Shown: in pieces, positions 7,637 through 15,578 of the stretch
Layout of the letters: each line of letters begins with the position of its first letter
Position numbering within the stretch: position 1 is the first letter of the stretch
Assembly: GCA_947631905.1 (NCBI GenBank)
Contig: CANRND010000011.1
Span: 1 to 61,766, forward strand
Direction of reading: 5' to 3'
Length of the DNA stretch: 61,766 nt
From: an uncultured Clostridia bacterium
GTDB taxonomy: Bacteria > Bacillota > Clostridia > Christensenellales > Borkfalkiaceae
The notes under the pieces: generated by a model
What the model was told of the DNA's origin: nothing
Seen by the model: the letters and a program-made list of their open reading frames with translations, nothing else
The model's database searches: none
Position numbers and translations under genes: made by a program

Positions 7637-7764
7637 GGAAACTTTCCCCCTGCATCAACCTATTTGTCCTCTTTTTCGCTTTATCGGACAAGAAGGCAAA
7701 AGTAATTGCCAAATTGGGTCGCCCACGGCGGAAGTGAATTCCGCCTAAGGCAAGTATTCTAAAA
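7637..7764. other. Intergenic spacer
   Basis: No gene is seen. The only structure is a small GGCGGAA/TTCCGCC hairpin near 7733-7747. Confidence 0.5.
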
Positions 7765-7866
7765 TGTCACCCTGAGCGGAGCAAAGCGGAGTCGAATGGG
7801 TCTCTACCGCTATCATAAGGCGAGATTTCTCCACGCGGTCGCTTCGCTCCCTTGGTCGAAATGACA
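7765..7866. repeat. TGTCA...TGACA interspersed element
   Basis: Left half TGTCACCCTGAGCGGAGC, right half ending TTGGTCGAAATGACA, with opposing GTCTCTAC and GAGATTTCTC blocks. Same family as 571-756 and 4325-4411. Confidence 0.65.
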
Positions 7867-7904
7867 AATTGGGGACAGCAAGCCTATGAAAAACATCATC
7901 AAAA

Positions 7905-7932
7905 CGCGGGGGCGGGCGCCCTCGTTTTGCTA
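7905..7932 (+). terminator. Terminator-like hairpin before the flavoprotein gene
   Basis: An AAAACG arm pairs with CGTTTT around a GC-rich core. It ends only about a dozen bases before the next start codon, so it could also affect translation. Confidence 0.3.
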
Positions 7933-7943
7933 AGGAGAGAACA

Positions 7944-9167
7944 ATGAAAGTCGTTGTCGTGGGCGGCGGCGCAAGCGGACTCATGGCGGCGTATGCCGCC
8001 GCGAAGAACGGGCATGAAGTCGTCCTCGTCGAGAAAAACGAAAAGCTCGGCAAAAAAATTTATATCACGGGAAAGGGGAGATGCAATCTCACCAACAACT
8101 GCCCGCCCGATGAATTTTTGCAAAATGTCGTCCGCGGGGAAAAATTTCTCCGCGGCGCGGTATACCGCTTTCCGCCGTCCGCGCTCATGCAACTGCTCGA
8201 AGCCAACGGTTTGCCCCTCAAAACCGAGCGCGGGAACAGGGTTTTTCCCGTCTCCGATCACGCGAGCGACGTTACCAAAACGCTCGAAAAAATGTGCCGA
8301 GAGGCGGGCGTTTGCATCAAATTAAATACCGAAGTTTCAAAAATCGACATTTTGCATAGTACTATGCGTGGCATAATCGTGCAAAACGAGGAGATTTTTT
8401 GCGATTTTGCCGTAATTGCCACGGGTGGACTCAGTTATCCGTCCACGGGTTCGACGGGCGACGGCCTGAAATTTGCGCAGGCGGCGGGGCATGCGGTCGT
8501 GCCGTGCGTTCCGTCGCTCGTGGGGATCGGGACCGCGGAGGACCTTTCCGCAGCGCAGGGGATCTCCGTCAAGAACTGCGTTTTGACCTGCCGCCGTCTC
8601 GGCAAGCCGATTTTTTCGGAACTCGGGGAACTGCTGTTTACCCACTTCGGGGTGAGCGGGCCGCTCGTTTTAAGCCTCTCCGCGCGCGTCAACCGCTTGC
8701 CGCCGGAAGAGCTTTCGCTCACGCTCGATTTTAAGCCCGCGCTCGACGAAAAACAGCTTGATTTGCGCGCTTTGCGCGATTTTTCCGAGCGGAAAAACGA
8801 GCGCATGAAGAACGTGATAAGGGGATTTTTGCCTCAAAATTTGGGGCTTTTGGCCCTTCGCGCGGCAAACATTTCCCCCGAAAAACAGGCGAACGCCGTT
8901 ACCGCGGAGGAGCGGCGGGCGCTCGTGGCCGCGCTCAAAGCCTTCCCGCTCACGCCGCTGAAACTGCGCGGCTACGAGGAGGCCGTAGTGACCTCGGGCG
9001 GGGTGTCCGTTGCGGAGATCGATCCGAAAACGATGCAGAGCAAGCTCGTAAAAGGGCTTTGCTTCTGCGGCGAGACGATCGACGCCGACGCGTACACGGG
9101 CGGGTTTAACCTGCACATCGCCTTTGCGACGGGATATGCCGCGGGAAACGGCATCCCGACGGCTTGA
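7944..9167 (+). CDS. FAD-dependent oxidoreductase, HI0933/BaiN (YhiN) family
   Basis: Cytosolic flavoprotein of 407 residues. The N-terminal Rossmann FAD site is VVVGGGASGLMAAYAA (residues 4-19), followed by VEKNEKLGKKIYITGKGRCN, a stretch diagnostic of the family. The second nucleotide-binding region has VIATGGLSYPSTGSTGDG. The C-terminal ETIDADAYTGGFNLHIAFATG closes the FAD domain. The physiological substrate is unknown for most members. AAGGAGAG sits 5 bp before the ATG. Codons about 136-148 carry a copy of the palindromic repeat family, read as ILHSTMRGIIV in a variable loop between conserved blocks. Confidence 0.88.
   Translation: MKVVVVGGGASGLMAAYAAAKNGHEVVLVEKNEKLGKKIYITGKGRCNLTNNCPPDEFLQNVVRGEKFLRGAVYRFPPSALMQLLEANGLPLKTERGNRVFPVSDHASDVTKTLEKMCREAGVCIKLNTEVSKIDILHSTMRGIIVQNEEIFCDFAVIATGGLSYPSTGSTGDGLKFAQAAGHAVVPCVPSLVGIGTAEDLSAAQGISVKNCVLTCRRLGKPIFSELGELLFTHFGVSGPLVLSLSARVNRLPPEELSLTLDFKPALDEKQLDLRALRDFSERKNERMKNVIRGFLPQNLGLLALRAANISPEKQANAVTAEERRALVAALKAFPLTPLKLRGYEEAVVTSGGVSVAEIDPKTMQSKLVKGLCFCGETIDADAYTGGFNLHIAFATGYAAGNGIPTA
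8350..8386 (-). repeat. Palindromic repeat copy R1 (inside the flavoprotein gene)
   Basis: 37 bp bounded by TTTTGCA and TGCAAAA. It contains the 14-bp palindrome GCATAGTACTATGC (8354-8367) and a GGCATAAT half-site. In gene orientation it encodes L-H-S-T-M-R-G-I-I. It is the only copy in reverse orientation on the plus strand, because its host is a plus-strand gene. Confidence 0.75.
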
Positions 9168-9192
9168 AATTGATGTATTTCGTTTACTTTGG

Positions 9193-9221
9193 TTGACTTT
9201 TTCCCTCTGCATGGCTATAAT
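9193..9221 (+). promoter_or_regulatory. Sigma-A promoter of the aroH-cmk operon
   Basis: TTGACT (9193-9198), a 17-bp spacer and TATAAT (9216-9221), 28 bp before the start codon. Confidence 0.8.
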
Positions 9222-9249
9222 GTTTAAGTATCACAAAGGAGACAATATT

Positions 9250-10257
9250 ATGACAGTGATCCGCGGCGCGACGACGATCCCCGAAGACACTCCGATGGAG
9301 ATCAAAAAGGCGGTAAAAGAACTGCTCGAACAGATCGAGAGCAGAAACGGCTTGAAACGGGACGAGATCGTCAGCCTCGTCTTTTCTTCCACGTCCGACA
9401 TCCATTCGTACTATCCCGCAAAAGCGGCGCGGGAAGCGGGTTTCGAGAGCTGTTCCCTCTTTTCGGCGCAGGAACCCGACATCGACGGCGGGCTTCCGCT
9501 GTGTATCCGCGCGATGCTCTTCGTGGGCAAGAACCTCGATCCCAAGCATGTCTATCTGCGCGGCGCAAGAATTTTGAGAAAGGACCTTGCGGGCAAGATC
9601 AACATTGCGATCGACGGACCCGCGGGGAGCGGAAAGTCCACGGTCGCCAAGATGCTCGCCCATGATTACGGCATTCTCTATCTCGACACGGGCGCCATGT
9701 ACCGCGCCTGCGCCCTCAAAGTGCTTTCGGAGGGGGCGGACGTAGAGGACGAAGCGCGGATCGTGGACATCATGAAAGACGTAAAGCTCGACGTGGTATT
9801 TGAAGATGGGATGCAAAAGACTTTACTCGACGGGACGGACGTCTCCGAGGAGATCAGAAAACCCCATGTTTCGATGGCGGCTTCCGCCGTTTCCAAGCAC
9901 CCGAGCGTGCGCATGCACATGACGGAAAAACAGCGGGAGATCGCAAGCCGCATGTCCTGCGTACTCGACGGGCGGGACATCGGCACGTTCGTCCTTCCCG
10001 AAGCGGATTTTAAGTTCTATTTGACGGCTTCTCCCCGCGTAAGGGCGCGCCGCCGCTACGACGAGTTGGTCGCCAAAGGGTACCAGGTGGACTTTGAAGA
10101 ATTGCTCGCCGATATTGTCCGCCGCGACGAACAGGACAGCACCCGCGCGCTCGCTCCCTTGAAAAAAGCGGACGACGCGGTGGAGATCGACACTTCGGAT
10201 ATGAGCGTGGAAGAAGTGCTTGCCGCCGTGAAAAAAATCATACAGGAGAACCTTTGA
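9250..10257 (+). CDS. Fusion: AroH-type chorismate mutase + cytidylate kinase
   Basis: Bifunctional candidate of 335 residues. Residues 1-113 match the monofunctional AroH chorismate mutase fold, with the active-site arginines R5 (VIRGATT) and R87 (PLCIRAML) and tyrosine Y102 (HVYLRG) all present. Residues 117-335 are CMP kinase, with P-loop GPAGSGKS (123-130), YLDTGAMYR and DGRDIGT. The start at 9250 is fixed by AAGGAG at 9236-9241 and the promoter; the frame is open further upstream only by chance. It begins the unit aroH-cmk, plsC, ispH-rpsA, the usual cmk context in Clostridia. The frame is continuous with no stop or shift at the junction. Confidence 0.9.
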   Translation: MTVIRGATTIPEDTPMEIKKAVKELLEQIESRNGLKRDEIVSLVFSSTSDIHSYYPAKAAREAGFESCSLFSAQEPDIDGGLPLCIRAMLFVGKNLDPKHVYLRGARILRKDLAGKINIAIDGPAGSGKSTVAKMLAHDYGILYLDTGAMYRACALKVLSEGADVEDEARIVDIMKDVKLDVVFEDGMQKTLLDGTDVSEEIRKPHVSMAASAVSKHPSVRMHMTEKQREIASRMSCVLDGRDIGTFVLPEADFKFYLTASPRVRARRRYDELVAKGYQVDFEELLADIVRRDEQDSTRALAPLKKADDAVEIDTSDMSVEEVLAAVKKIIQENL

Positions 10258-11018
10258 TGGGGGAAAAGGACGCGCTTTCCGCCGGCGCAGAAAGTTCACG
10301 GGCGGAAAAACCGCAAAAGGCGGAAAAACCCAAAAAAGAAAAGAAGCGCAAATTGCTCTTCCCCGCCAACAAGAAGGGGAAGCATGTGATGCACCTCATG
10401 AATTTTTTACGCTTTCTCTTTTATCCCGTGCATTTTCTCATCTATCCGTACAAACTTTACGGACATAAAAAAGTGGGCCTCGGTCCCTATGTGTACCTCG
10501 GCAACCACTATTGTATCTGGGACGTGTTCTATCCTGCCCGCACGACGGGAGAGGGGATCCACTACATCATGAAAGAGTCGCTCATGCACGTACCCGTCCT
10601 CGGCTATTTCGCGCGCCGGGTGGGCGCGATTCCCGCCATGCGGGACGGCAAGGATATGCGCACCGTGATGGACGCGATGAAAGTGCTGAAAAACGGGGAG
10701 AAAGTTTCCATGTTCCCCGAGGGAACGCGCAACAAGGAGGGGGACGGCGAAACCTTTCTGCCTTTCCACGGCGGCGCGGCGTTCCTCGCCATCAAGACCA
10801 AGACGCCCGTGATCCCGTTCGTCATCTGCAACAAGCCGCGCGTCTTTCACGTCACGCACGTGGTGTTCGGCGAGCCTGTGGAACTTACCGAATATTACGG
10901 CAGAAAGCTCGCGCAGTCCGACTACGACGAGGCGGACGAAAAACTGAAAAACAGGCTGTATGAGCTTCGCGCGCAGCACCGCGCCATGCTCGCGGCAAAG
11001 AAAAAGAAACGCAAATGA
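10257..11018 (+). CDS. plsC: 1-acyl-sn-glycerol-3-phosphate acyltransferase
   Basis: Membrane-associated acyltransferase that makes phosphatidic acid from lysophosphatidic acid. 253 residues. A Lys/Glu-rich N-terminal extension (about 1-42) precedes the hydrophobic anchor (48-66). The catalytic HX4D is H84-D89 in NHYCIWD, and the substrate motif is FPEGTRNKEG from 153. The ATG at 10257 shares its A with the TGA of the kinase gene and has AGGAG upstream. A TTG one codon earlier is also possible. Translational coupling with both neighbours is likely. Confidence 0.92.
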   Translation: MGEKDALSAGAESSRAEKPQKAEKPKKEKKRKLLFPANKKGKHVMHLMNFLRFLFYPVHFLIYPYKLYGHKKVGLGPYVYLGNHYCIWDVFYPARTTGEGIHYIMKESLMHVPVLGYFARRVGAIPAMRDGKDMRTVMDAMKVLKNGEKVSMFPEGTRNKEGDGETFLPFHGGAAFLAIKTKTPVIPFVICNKPRVFHVTHVVFGEPVELTEYYGRKLAQSDYDEADEKLKNRLYELRAQHRAMLAAKKKKRK

Positions 11019-13123
11019 AAGCGATCCTTTCCCGCCACAGCGGGTTCTGTTCGGGCGTGAAGCGCGCCGTGGATACCGCGCTCTCCGTTCCCGCGGGAAA
11101 CACCTACCTCTTCGGCGAACTTATCCACAACCGCGAAGTCGTGGAAAAGATAGAGGCGCGGGGCATTCCCACCGTGCATTCCCTCGGCGAAGTGCCTGCG
11201 GGCGGCAAAGTCCTCGTGCGTTCCCACGGTGTGGGAAAGGCTTTTTATGCGGAGTGTGAAGAACGCGGGATCGGGGTGATCGACTGCACCTGCGGTTTTG
11301 TCAAACGCACCCAGCGGATCGTGGAGGCGGCGGGCAAAGCGGGAAAGACGGTACTCATCGCGGGGCATGCGGAGCATCCCGAGGTGCAGGGGCTTCTCGG
11401 CTGGTGCTCAGGCGAGGCGTATGTGGTGGACGTGGACGATGATTTCACGCGTTTTTGCGATAAAAATATCGTTTTTGTGTCCCAAACGACCTTTTCCGAG
11501 CAAAGATTTTTGAAAATTGCGGAAATTCTTCAAAAAGTATGTCAAAAAACAGTTGAGATTTTTAAGACAATTTGTTATACTACTATATGGCGGCAGAAAG
11601 AGGCGGAAGAAATTTCACGGATCTGCGACGCCGTGATCGTGCTTGGCGGACTCAACAGCAGCAACACGGGGAAACTTTATGAAATCGCGTCGGCGCACTG
11701 CAAGAACGTTTTTCGCTTGGAGCGGGCGGACGATTTCAAATATGAAAAATTTTTATTTTATGAAAGGGTCGGTATCATAGCGGGGGCGAGTACTCCCGAT
11801 TGGCAGACTCAGGAGGTTCTTTTCAAGATGGAAGAAAACAACGCGGAAGTTCAGGCAACGACAATGATGGACGTCGTTGAGGGGATCGACAAGGCGGAGC
11901 GCTACAAGAAAGGGCAGATCATCACAGCGAAGATCGTTTCCGCCACGGACGAGGGGGTTTATGTGTCCGCAGCAGGAAAGCTCGAAATTTTGCTCTCGAA
12001 AGACGAGCTGGCGACCGAGGAGTACAGCCGCGAGGCTTACGCCGAACAAGTCGGAACGGAGATCGAGCTGATGGTGGTGGAGGTTTCCCCGAAAGTAAAG
12101 CTCTCCCAGAAGATGTTGCAAAAGATCAAGGAAGAGGAAGCGCAGCTCAAAGAGATCGAGGAGGGCAAGGAATTTACCGTTGTCTGCACCGGTTTCAACA
12201 AGGGCGGTCTCACCGCGGAGCTGGGTACCTATCCCGTGTTCGTTCCCGCCAAAGAAATCCGCTCGGGGTATGTGAAAGACCTCGAAAAATATACGGGCAA
12301 AAAACTCCGTTTGCGCTTGCTTGAAATCCGCAAGGAACGCAGAAAGGAGATCATCGCTTCCCAGCGCGTGATCATCGAAGAAGAAAGAGCCGCGCGCGAA
12401 GCCGCAAAAGCGGAAAAAGAAGCGGCGTTCTTCGAATCCATCCAGGAGGGAGACGTCGTAGAGGGCAAGGTCGAAAGAGTGACTTCGTTCGGCGCGTTTG
12501 TCTCCGTGAACGGGTTCGATTGCCTCGCGCATATCTCCGATCTGAGCTGGTCGGGCGTGAAGAACGTGACCGACGTGCTTGAAATCGGCAAGCGGTACCA
12601 ATTCAAAGTTTTAAGAGTCGACCGTGAGAACAAAAAGGTTTCGATCGGCTACAAACAGCTCCAACCCCAGCCCTGGGATCTTGCGGCGGAAAAATATGCG
12701 GAAGGGGACGTCGTACACGGCAAGGTCGTCCGTATCGTTCCGTTCGGCGCGTTCGTCGAACTCGAAAAGGGCGTAGACGGTTTGGTGCATGTCTCCCAGA
12801 TCACCCATGAATGGCTCGAAAATCCCACCGACGCGCTTTCGATCGGCGAGGAAGTGGACGCGAAGATTTTGGCGTTCAATCCCGCGGAGCGGAAGATTAC
12901 CCTCTCCATCAAGGCGCTTCAACCCCGTCCCGAGACGGAACCCCGCCCCGAGCGCAAAGAGCGCGAACACCGGGATGAGGACCGCCCGAGAGTGCGCAAA
13001 GCCTCCCGCCGCGGCGCTCCCGCCGAAGAGGGCGAGGAGGACGAGTACAGAGAATGGAACGAGAGCGAGAGCTTCGGCGCTTCCATTTCCGAACTCATCG
13101 GTTCCGACGAAGAAAACAAGTAA
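11015..13123 (+). CDS. ispH-rpsA: Fusion: IspH (HMB-PP reductase) + ribosomal protein S1 domains
   Basis: 702-residue bifunctional protein. Residues 1-272 are the [4Fe-4S] enzyme that makes IPP/DMAPP in the MEP pathway. The cluster cysteines are C12 (GFCSGV), C93 (DCTCGF) and C187 (TICYTT). The substrate residues H38, H71 and H118 and the ending GASTPDWQ are also present. Four S1 RNA-binding domains follow at about 298-366, 385-450, 478-545 and 562-632, with a charged Arg/Glu tail. Such fusions are known in Clostridia. Its ATGA overlaps the plsC stop. dxs and ispA of the same pathway lie at 47102-49687. Confidence 0.95.
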   Translation: MKAILSRHSGFCSGVKRAVDTALSVPAGNTYLFGELIHNREVVEKIEARGIPTVHSLGEVPAGGKVLVRSHGVGKAFYAECEERGIGVIDCTCGFVKRTQRIVEAAGKAGKTVLIAGHAEHPEVQGLLGWCSGEAYVVDVDDDFTRFCDKNIVFVSQTTFSEQRFLKIAEILQKVCQKTVEIFKTICYTTIWRQKEAEEISRICDAVIVLGGLNSSNTGKLYEIASAHCKNVFRLERADDFKYEKFLFYERVGIIAGASTPDWQTQEVLFKMEENNAEVQATTMMDVVEGIDKAERYKKGQIITAKIVSATDEGVYVSAAGKLEILLSKDELATEEYSREAYAEQVGTEIELMVVEVSPKVKLSQKMLQKIKEEEAQLKEIEEGKEFTVVCTGFNKGGLTAELGTYPVFVPAKEIRSGYVKDLEKYTGKKLRLRLLEIRKERRKEIIASQRVIIEEERAAREAAKAEKEAAFFESIQEGDVVEGKVERVTSFGAFVSVNGFDCLAHISDLSWSGVKNVTDVLEIGKRYQFKVLRVDRENKKVSIGYKQLQPQPWDLAAEKYAEGDVVHGKVVRIVPFGAFVELEKGVDGLVHVSQITHEWLENPTDALSIGEEVDAKILAFNPAERKITLSIKALQPRPETEPRPERKEREHRDEDRPRVRKASRRGAPAEEGEEDEYREWNESESFGASISELIGSDEENK

Positions 13124-13137
13124 ATCATCTTGAAAAG

Positions 13138-13171
13138 CAAGCCCGTCCGTGTTTCTCGGTCGGGCTTTTTC
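13138..13171 (+). terminator. Terminator after ispH-rpsA
   Basis: An AAGCCCG/CGGGCTT stem with an internal CCG/CGG pairing, followed by a T run. Confidence 0.8.
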
Positions 13172-13212
13172 CGTGGACAAAAGCAGGGCGCCGAATTTTT
13201 AAAAAATTCAAA

Positions 13213-13240
13213 AAAATCCGTTTTAGGGCGGATTTTTTTG
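13213..13240. terminator. Second hairpin before htpG
   Basis: AAAAATCCG pairs with CGGATTTTT. It lies 40 bp before the htpG start, so it could be a backup terminator or a leader structure for htpG. Confidence 0.5.
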
Positions 13241-13279
13241 TGTATATAAATGAGGAATAAATAAAGAAGGATAAAAACG

Positions 13280-15091
13280 ATGGCAAAGACAGGCAACATT
13301 CAAATTTCCAGCGAAAACATGATGCCCATCATCAAGAAGTGGCTCTATTCGGATAAGGACATCTTTCTGCGCGAGATCGTCTCCAACGCGTCGGACGCGA
13401 TCACAAAGTACAAAAAGCTCGTCGACCTCGGCGAGGCGGCGGGCGACGAAAAGTACCGCATCACCGTGACTGCGGACGAGAAAGCGGGAACGCTCACCGT
13501 AGAGGACAACGGCATCGGCATGACCGAGGAAGAGGTGGAGAAGTACATCACGCAGATCGCCTTTTCGGGGGCGGCGGATTTCGTCGAAAAGTACGAGAAA
13601 GCGGGCGGCGACGGCATTATCGGCCATTTCGGCCTCGGCTTCTACTCCGCCTATATGGTGTCCGAGAACATTGAAATTTTCACAAAGTCCTACCGCGAGG
13701 GCGAACCCGCGGTGCATTGGCAGTCGGACGGGGAAAGCACCTACACCATCGAGGAGTGCGAAAAAGAGGGACGCGGCACGAAAGTGGTGATGCACCTCGC
13801 TCCCGAAGAGAAGGAGTTTTTGAAGGAGTTTGAGGTCCGCAAACTGCTCAACAAATATTGCTCGTTCATGCCCTATGAGATCTATCTCGACCCCAAAGGA
13901 ACGGACGAGGACAAGCCCGTAAACACCCCCGAGCCGCTCTATCTGAAACAGCCGAAAGACTGCACCGAAGAAGAGTACAAGACATTCTACCGCGAGACGT
14001 TCCACGACTATCAGGAGCCGCTCTTCTGGATCCACCTGAACATGGATTATCCTTTCAACTTAAAGGGCATTCTCTACTTCCCCAAAGTAAAGAAGCAGGT
14101 GGAGCTGGAACGCGGGCAGGTGAAACTGTACTGCAACCAGGTCTACATTGCCGACAACATCAAGGAAGTCATTCCCGAGTTTCTGATGCTTCTGAACGGC
14201 GTTTTGGACTGCCCCGACATTCCGCTCAACGTCTCCCGCTCTTTCTTGCAGAACGACAAGCAGGTGCAGAAGATCGCCTCCCACATCACCAAAAAGGTGG
14301 CGGACAAGCTCTCCGAGCTGTATAAAAACGACCGCGAAAAGTACGAGAACTGCTGGCAAGACCTCGCCAACTTCGTCAAGTTCGGCTGTATCAAGGACGA
14401 CAAGTTCTACGAGCGCGTAAAGGACATCATCATCTATAAAAATCTTGCGGGCGAGTACCGCCCCGTCGAGAGCTTCTTCGGGGAAGAAGTCTCCGAGGAG
14501 GACAGCAAGAACGGGAAAGAGCCGCAGGCGGTCTACTATGTTTCGGACGTCAACAAGCAGGCGCAATATGTGAAAATGTTCAAGGACGCAGGGCTTGACG
14601 CGATCTTGTGCGACACCTTTATCGACCCGCATTTCATCAGTTATCTCGAATATAAGAACCCGTCGAAAGTGCGCTTTTTGCGCATCGACGCGGACGTTGC
14701 GGGCGAACTCAAAGAGGGGAGCGGCGAGGACAAGGAGGTTGAAGAGATCTTCCGCGCCGCGCTTACGGACAAAAAGGTTACGGTCAAGACGGAAAAGCTC
14801 AAAGACGAGGGAGTTTCGGCGATCGTGAACGTCTCCGAGTTTATGCGCAGGATGTCCGAGATGAACTCTTTCTACCGCATGGGAGAGGAGACGGAGGACG
14901 TCACGCTCATCGTAAATACCGCTTCTCCCGCAGTGCAGGCGCTTAAAGGCGCGGAAGAAGAGACGCAGAGGGCGGCGGCGATGCAGATCTATTATCTCGC
15001 GCTGCTCGCGTACCGCCGTCTCAACCCCGAGGAACTTGACGAGTTCTCCCGCAATCAGACGAAAATGATAGAAAAATATTTGCAAAAATAA
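13280..15091 (+). CDS. htpG: Chaperone HtpG (bacterial Hsp90)
   Basis: ATP-dependent homodimeric chaperone in the cytosol. 603 residues, a little shorter than the 620-630 common in the family. The GHKL ATPase domain carries EIVSNASDAI (residues about 32-41), DNGIGMT and GHFGLGFYSAYMV. The middle domain and a shortened C-terminal dimerisation domain follow. AGAAGGA lies just upstream of the ATG. No CIRCE element is visible in the short leader, so heat control is not evident. Monocistronic by position. Confidence 0.95.
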   Translation: MAKTGNIQISSENMMPIIKKWLYSDKDIFLREIVSNASDAITKYKKLVDLGEAAGDEKYRITVTADEKAGTLTVEDNGIGMTEEEVEKYITQIAFSGAADFVEKYEKAGGDGIIGHFGLGFYSAYMVSENIEIFTKSYREGEPAVHWQSDGESTYTIEECEKEGRGTKVVMHLAPEEKEFLKEFEVRKLLNKYCSFMPYEIYLDPKGTDEDKPVNTPEPLYLKQPKDCTEEEYKTFYRETFHDYQEPLFWIHLNMDYPFNLKGILYFPKVKKQVELERGQVKLYCNQVYIADNIKEVIPEFLMLLNGVLDCPDIPLNVSRSFLQNDKQVQKIASHITKKVADKLSELYKNDREKYENCWQDLANFVKFGCIKDDKFYERVKDIIIYKNLAGEYRPVESFFGEEVSEEDSKNGKEPQAVYYVSDVNKQAQYVKMFKDAGLDAILCDTFIDPHFISYLEYKNPSKVRFLRIDADVAGELKEGSGEDKEVEEIFRAALTDKKVTVKTEKLKDEGVSAIVNVSEFMRRMSEMNSFYRMGEETEDVTLIVNTASPAVQALKGAEEETQRAAAMQIYYLALLAYRRLNPEELDEFSRNQTKMIEKYLQK

Positions 15092-15112
15092 CAAATTTTT
15101 CTATTTTTGCTA

Positions 15113-15141
15113 TTGACAATCTTAAACGCCGTTGCTATAAT
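15113..15141 (+). promoter_or_regulatory. Sigma-A promoter of the cold-shock gene
   Basis: TTGACA (15113-15118), a 17-bp spacer and TATAAT (15136-15141). It leaves a transcribed leader of about 88 nt. Confidence 0.85.
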
Positions 15142-15161
15142 ATTAAAGGCACTGAAAAACT

Positions 15162-15208
15162 GGTTACTTTCGGAAAAGCCTCTTGTGTTTTCCGGGGCGG
15201 TTACTTTC
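15162..15208 (+). promoter_or_regulatory. Structured 5' leader of the cold-shock mRNA
   Basis: Two copies of GGTTACTTTC (15162-15171 and 15199-15208) flank a hairpin with arms CGGAAAA (15171-15177) and TTTTCCG (15188-15194). Cold-shock genes often have regulatory leaders; this one is a candidate only. Confidence 0.5.
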
Positions 15209-15235
15209 ACAACGGCGCCACAGGAGGTAATATTT

Positions 15236-15448
15236 GTGAACGGAACTGTGAAATGGTTCAATGATGGAAAGGGTTACGGCTTTATCTCTCCCGACGAGGG
15301 CGGAGAAGATGTGTTTGTACACTTCTCCGCGATCCAGACGGAGGGTTTCCGCTCCTTGAAGGAAGGGCAGAAGGTTTCTTTCGAGACCGAACCCGACCCC
15401 AAAGACAGCGGGAAGCTCAGAGCCGTGAACGTAGTTCCCCTTTCGTAA
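15236..15448 (+). CDS. Cold-shock protein (CspA family)
   Basis: Single-stranded nucleic-acid chaperone of 70 residues. RNP1 is KGYGFIS and RNP2 is VFVHFS, within the typical five-strand beta barrel starting NGTVKWFN. The GTG start at 15236 is chosen because AGGAGGT precedes it at the right distance; an in-frame frame extension upstream is non-coding leader. It has its own strong promoter, an unusually structured leader of about 88 nt and a strong terminator, so it is a monocistronic, highly expressed gene. Confidence 0.95.
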   Translation: MNGTVKWFNDGKGYGFISPDEGGEDVFVHFSAIQTEGFRSLKEGQKVSFETEPDPKDSGKLRAVNVVPLS

Positions 15449-15454
15449 TCAAGC

Positions 15455-15500
15455 GGCACAAAAAAAGCGCAACGGAAATCCGTTGCGCTTTTTTTGTGCC
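15455..15500. terminator. Strong bidirectional terminator
   Basis: A near-perfect 46-bp palindrome, with GGCACAAAAAAAGCGCAACGG pairing with its complement around a 4-nt centre, and A and T runs on both sides. It follows the cold-shock gene. Confidence 0.9.
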
Positions 15501-15578
15501 GAAAATTTCTGCGCGGGACAGAGGGGGAACGCGCGGGACCCGCTCACCTTTCCTTTCGGGAAGCGCATACGATGAAGT

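Noticed and set aside
571-7866. CRISPR-like reading of the TGTCATTTCGACC repeats
   Set aside because: Copies are unevenly spaced, differ in length, occur singly, and no cas genes are present; interspersed repeats fit better.
9124-9249. Upstream in-frame start for the aroH-cmk fusion
   Set aside because: It would lie before the consensus promoter and inside the flavoprotein gene; the ribosome site supports 9250.
11570-11600. Possible eighth palindromic repeat copy in the IspH part (CATATAGTAGTATAAC on the minus strand)
   Set aside because: The encoded TICYTTIWRQ matches the conserved IspH cysteine motif, so the resemblance follows from protein constraint, and neither palindrome core is intact.
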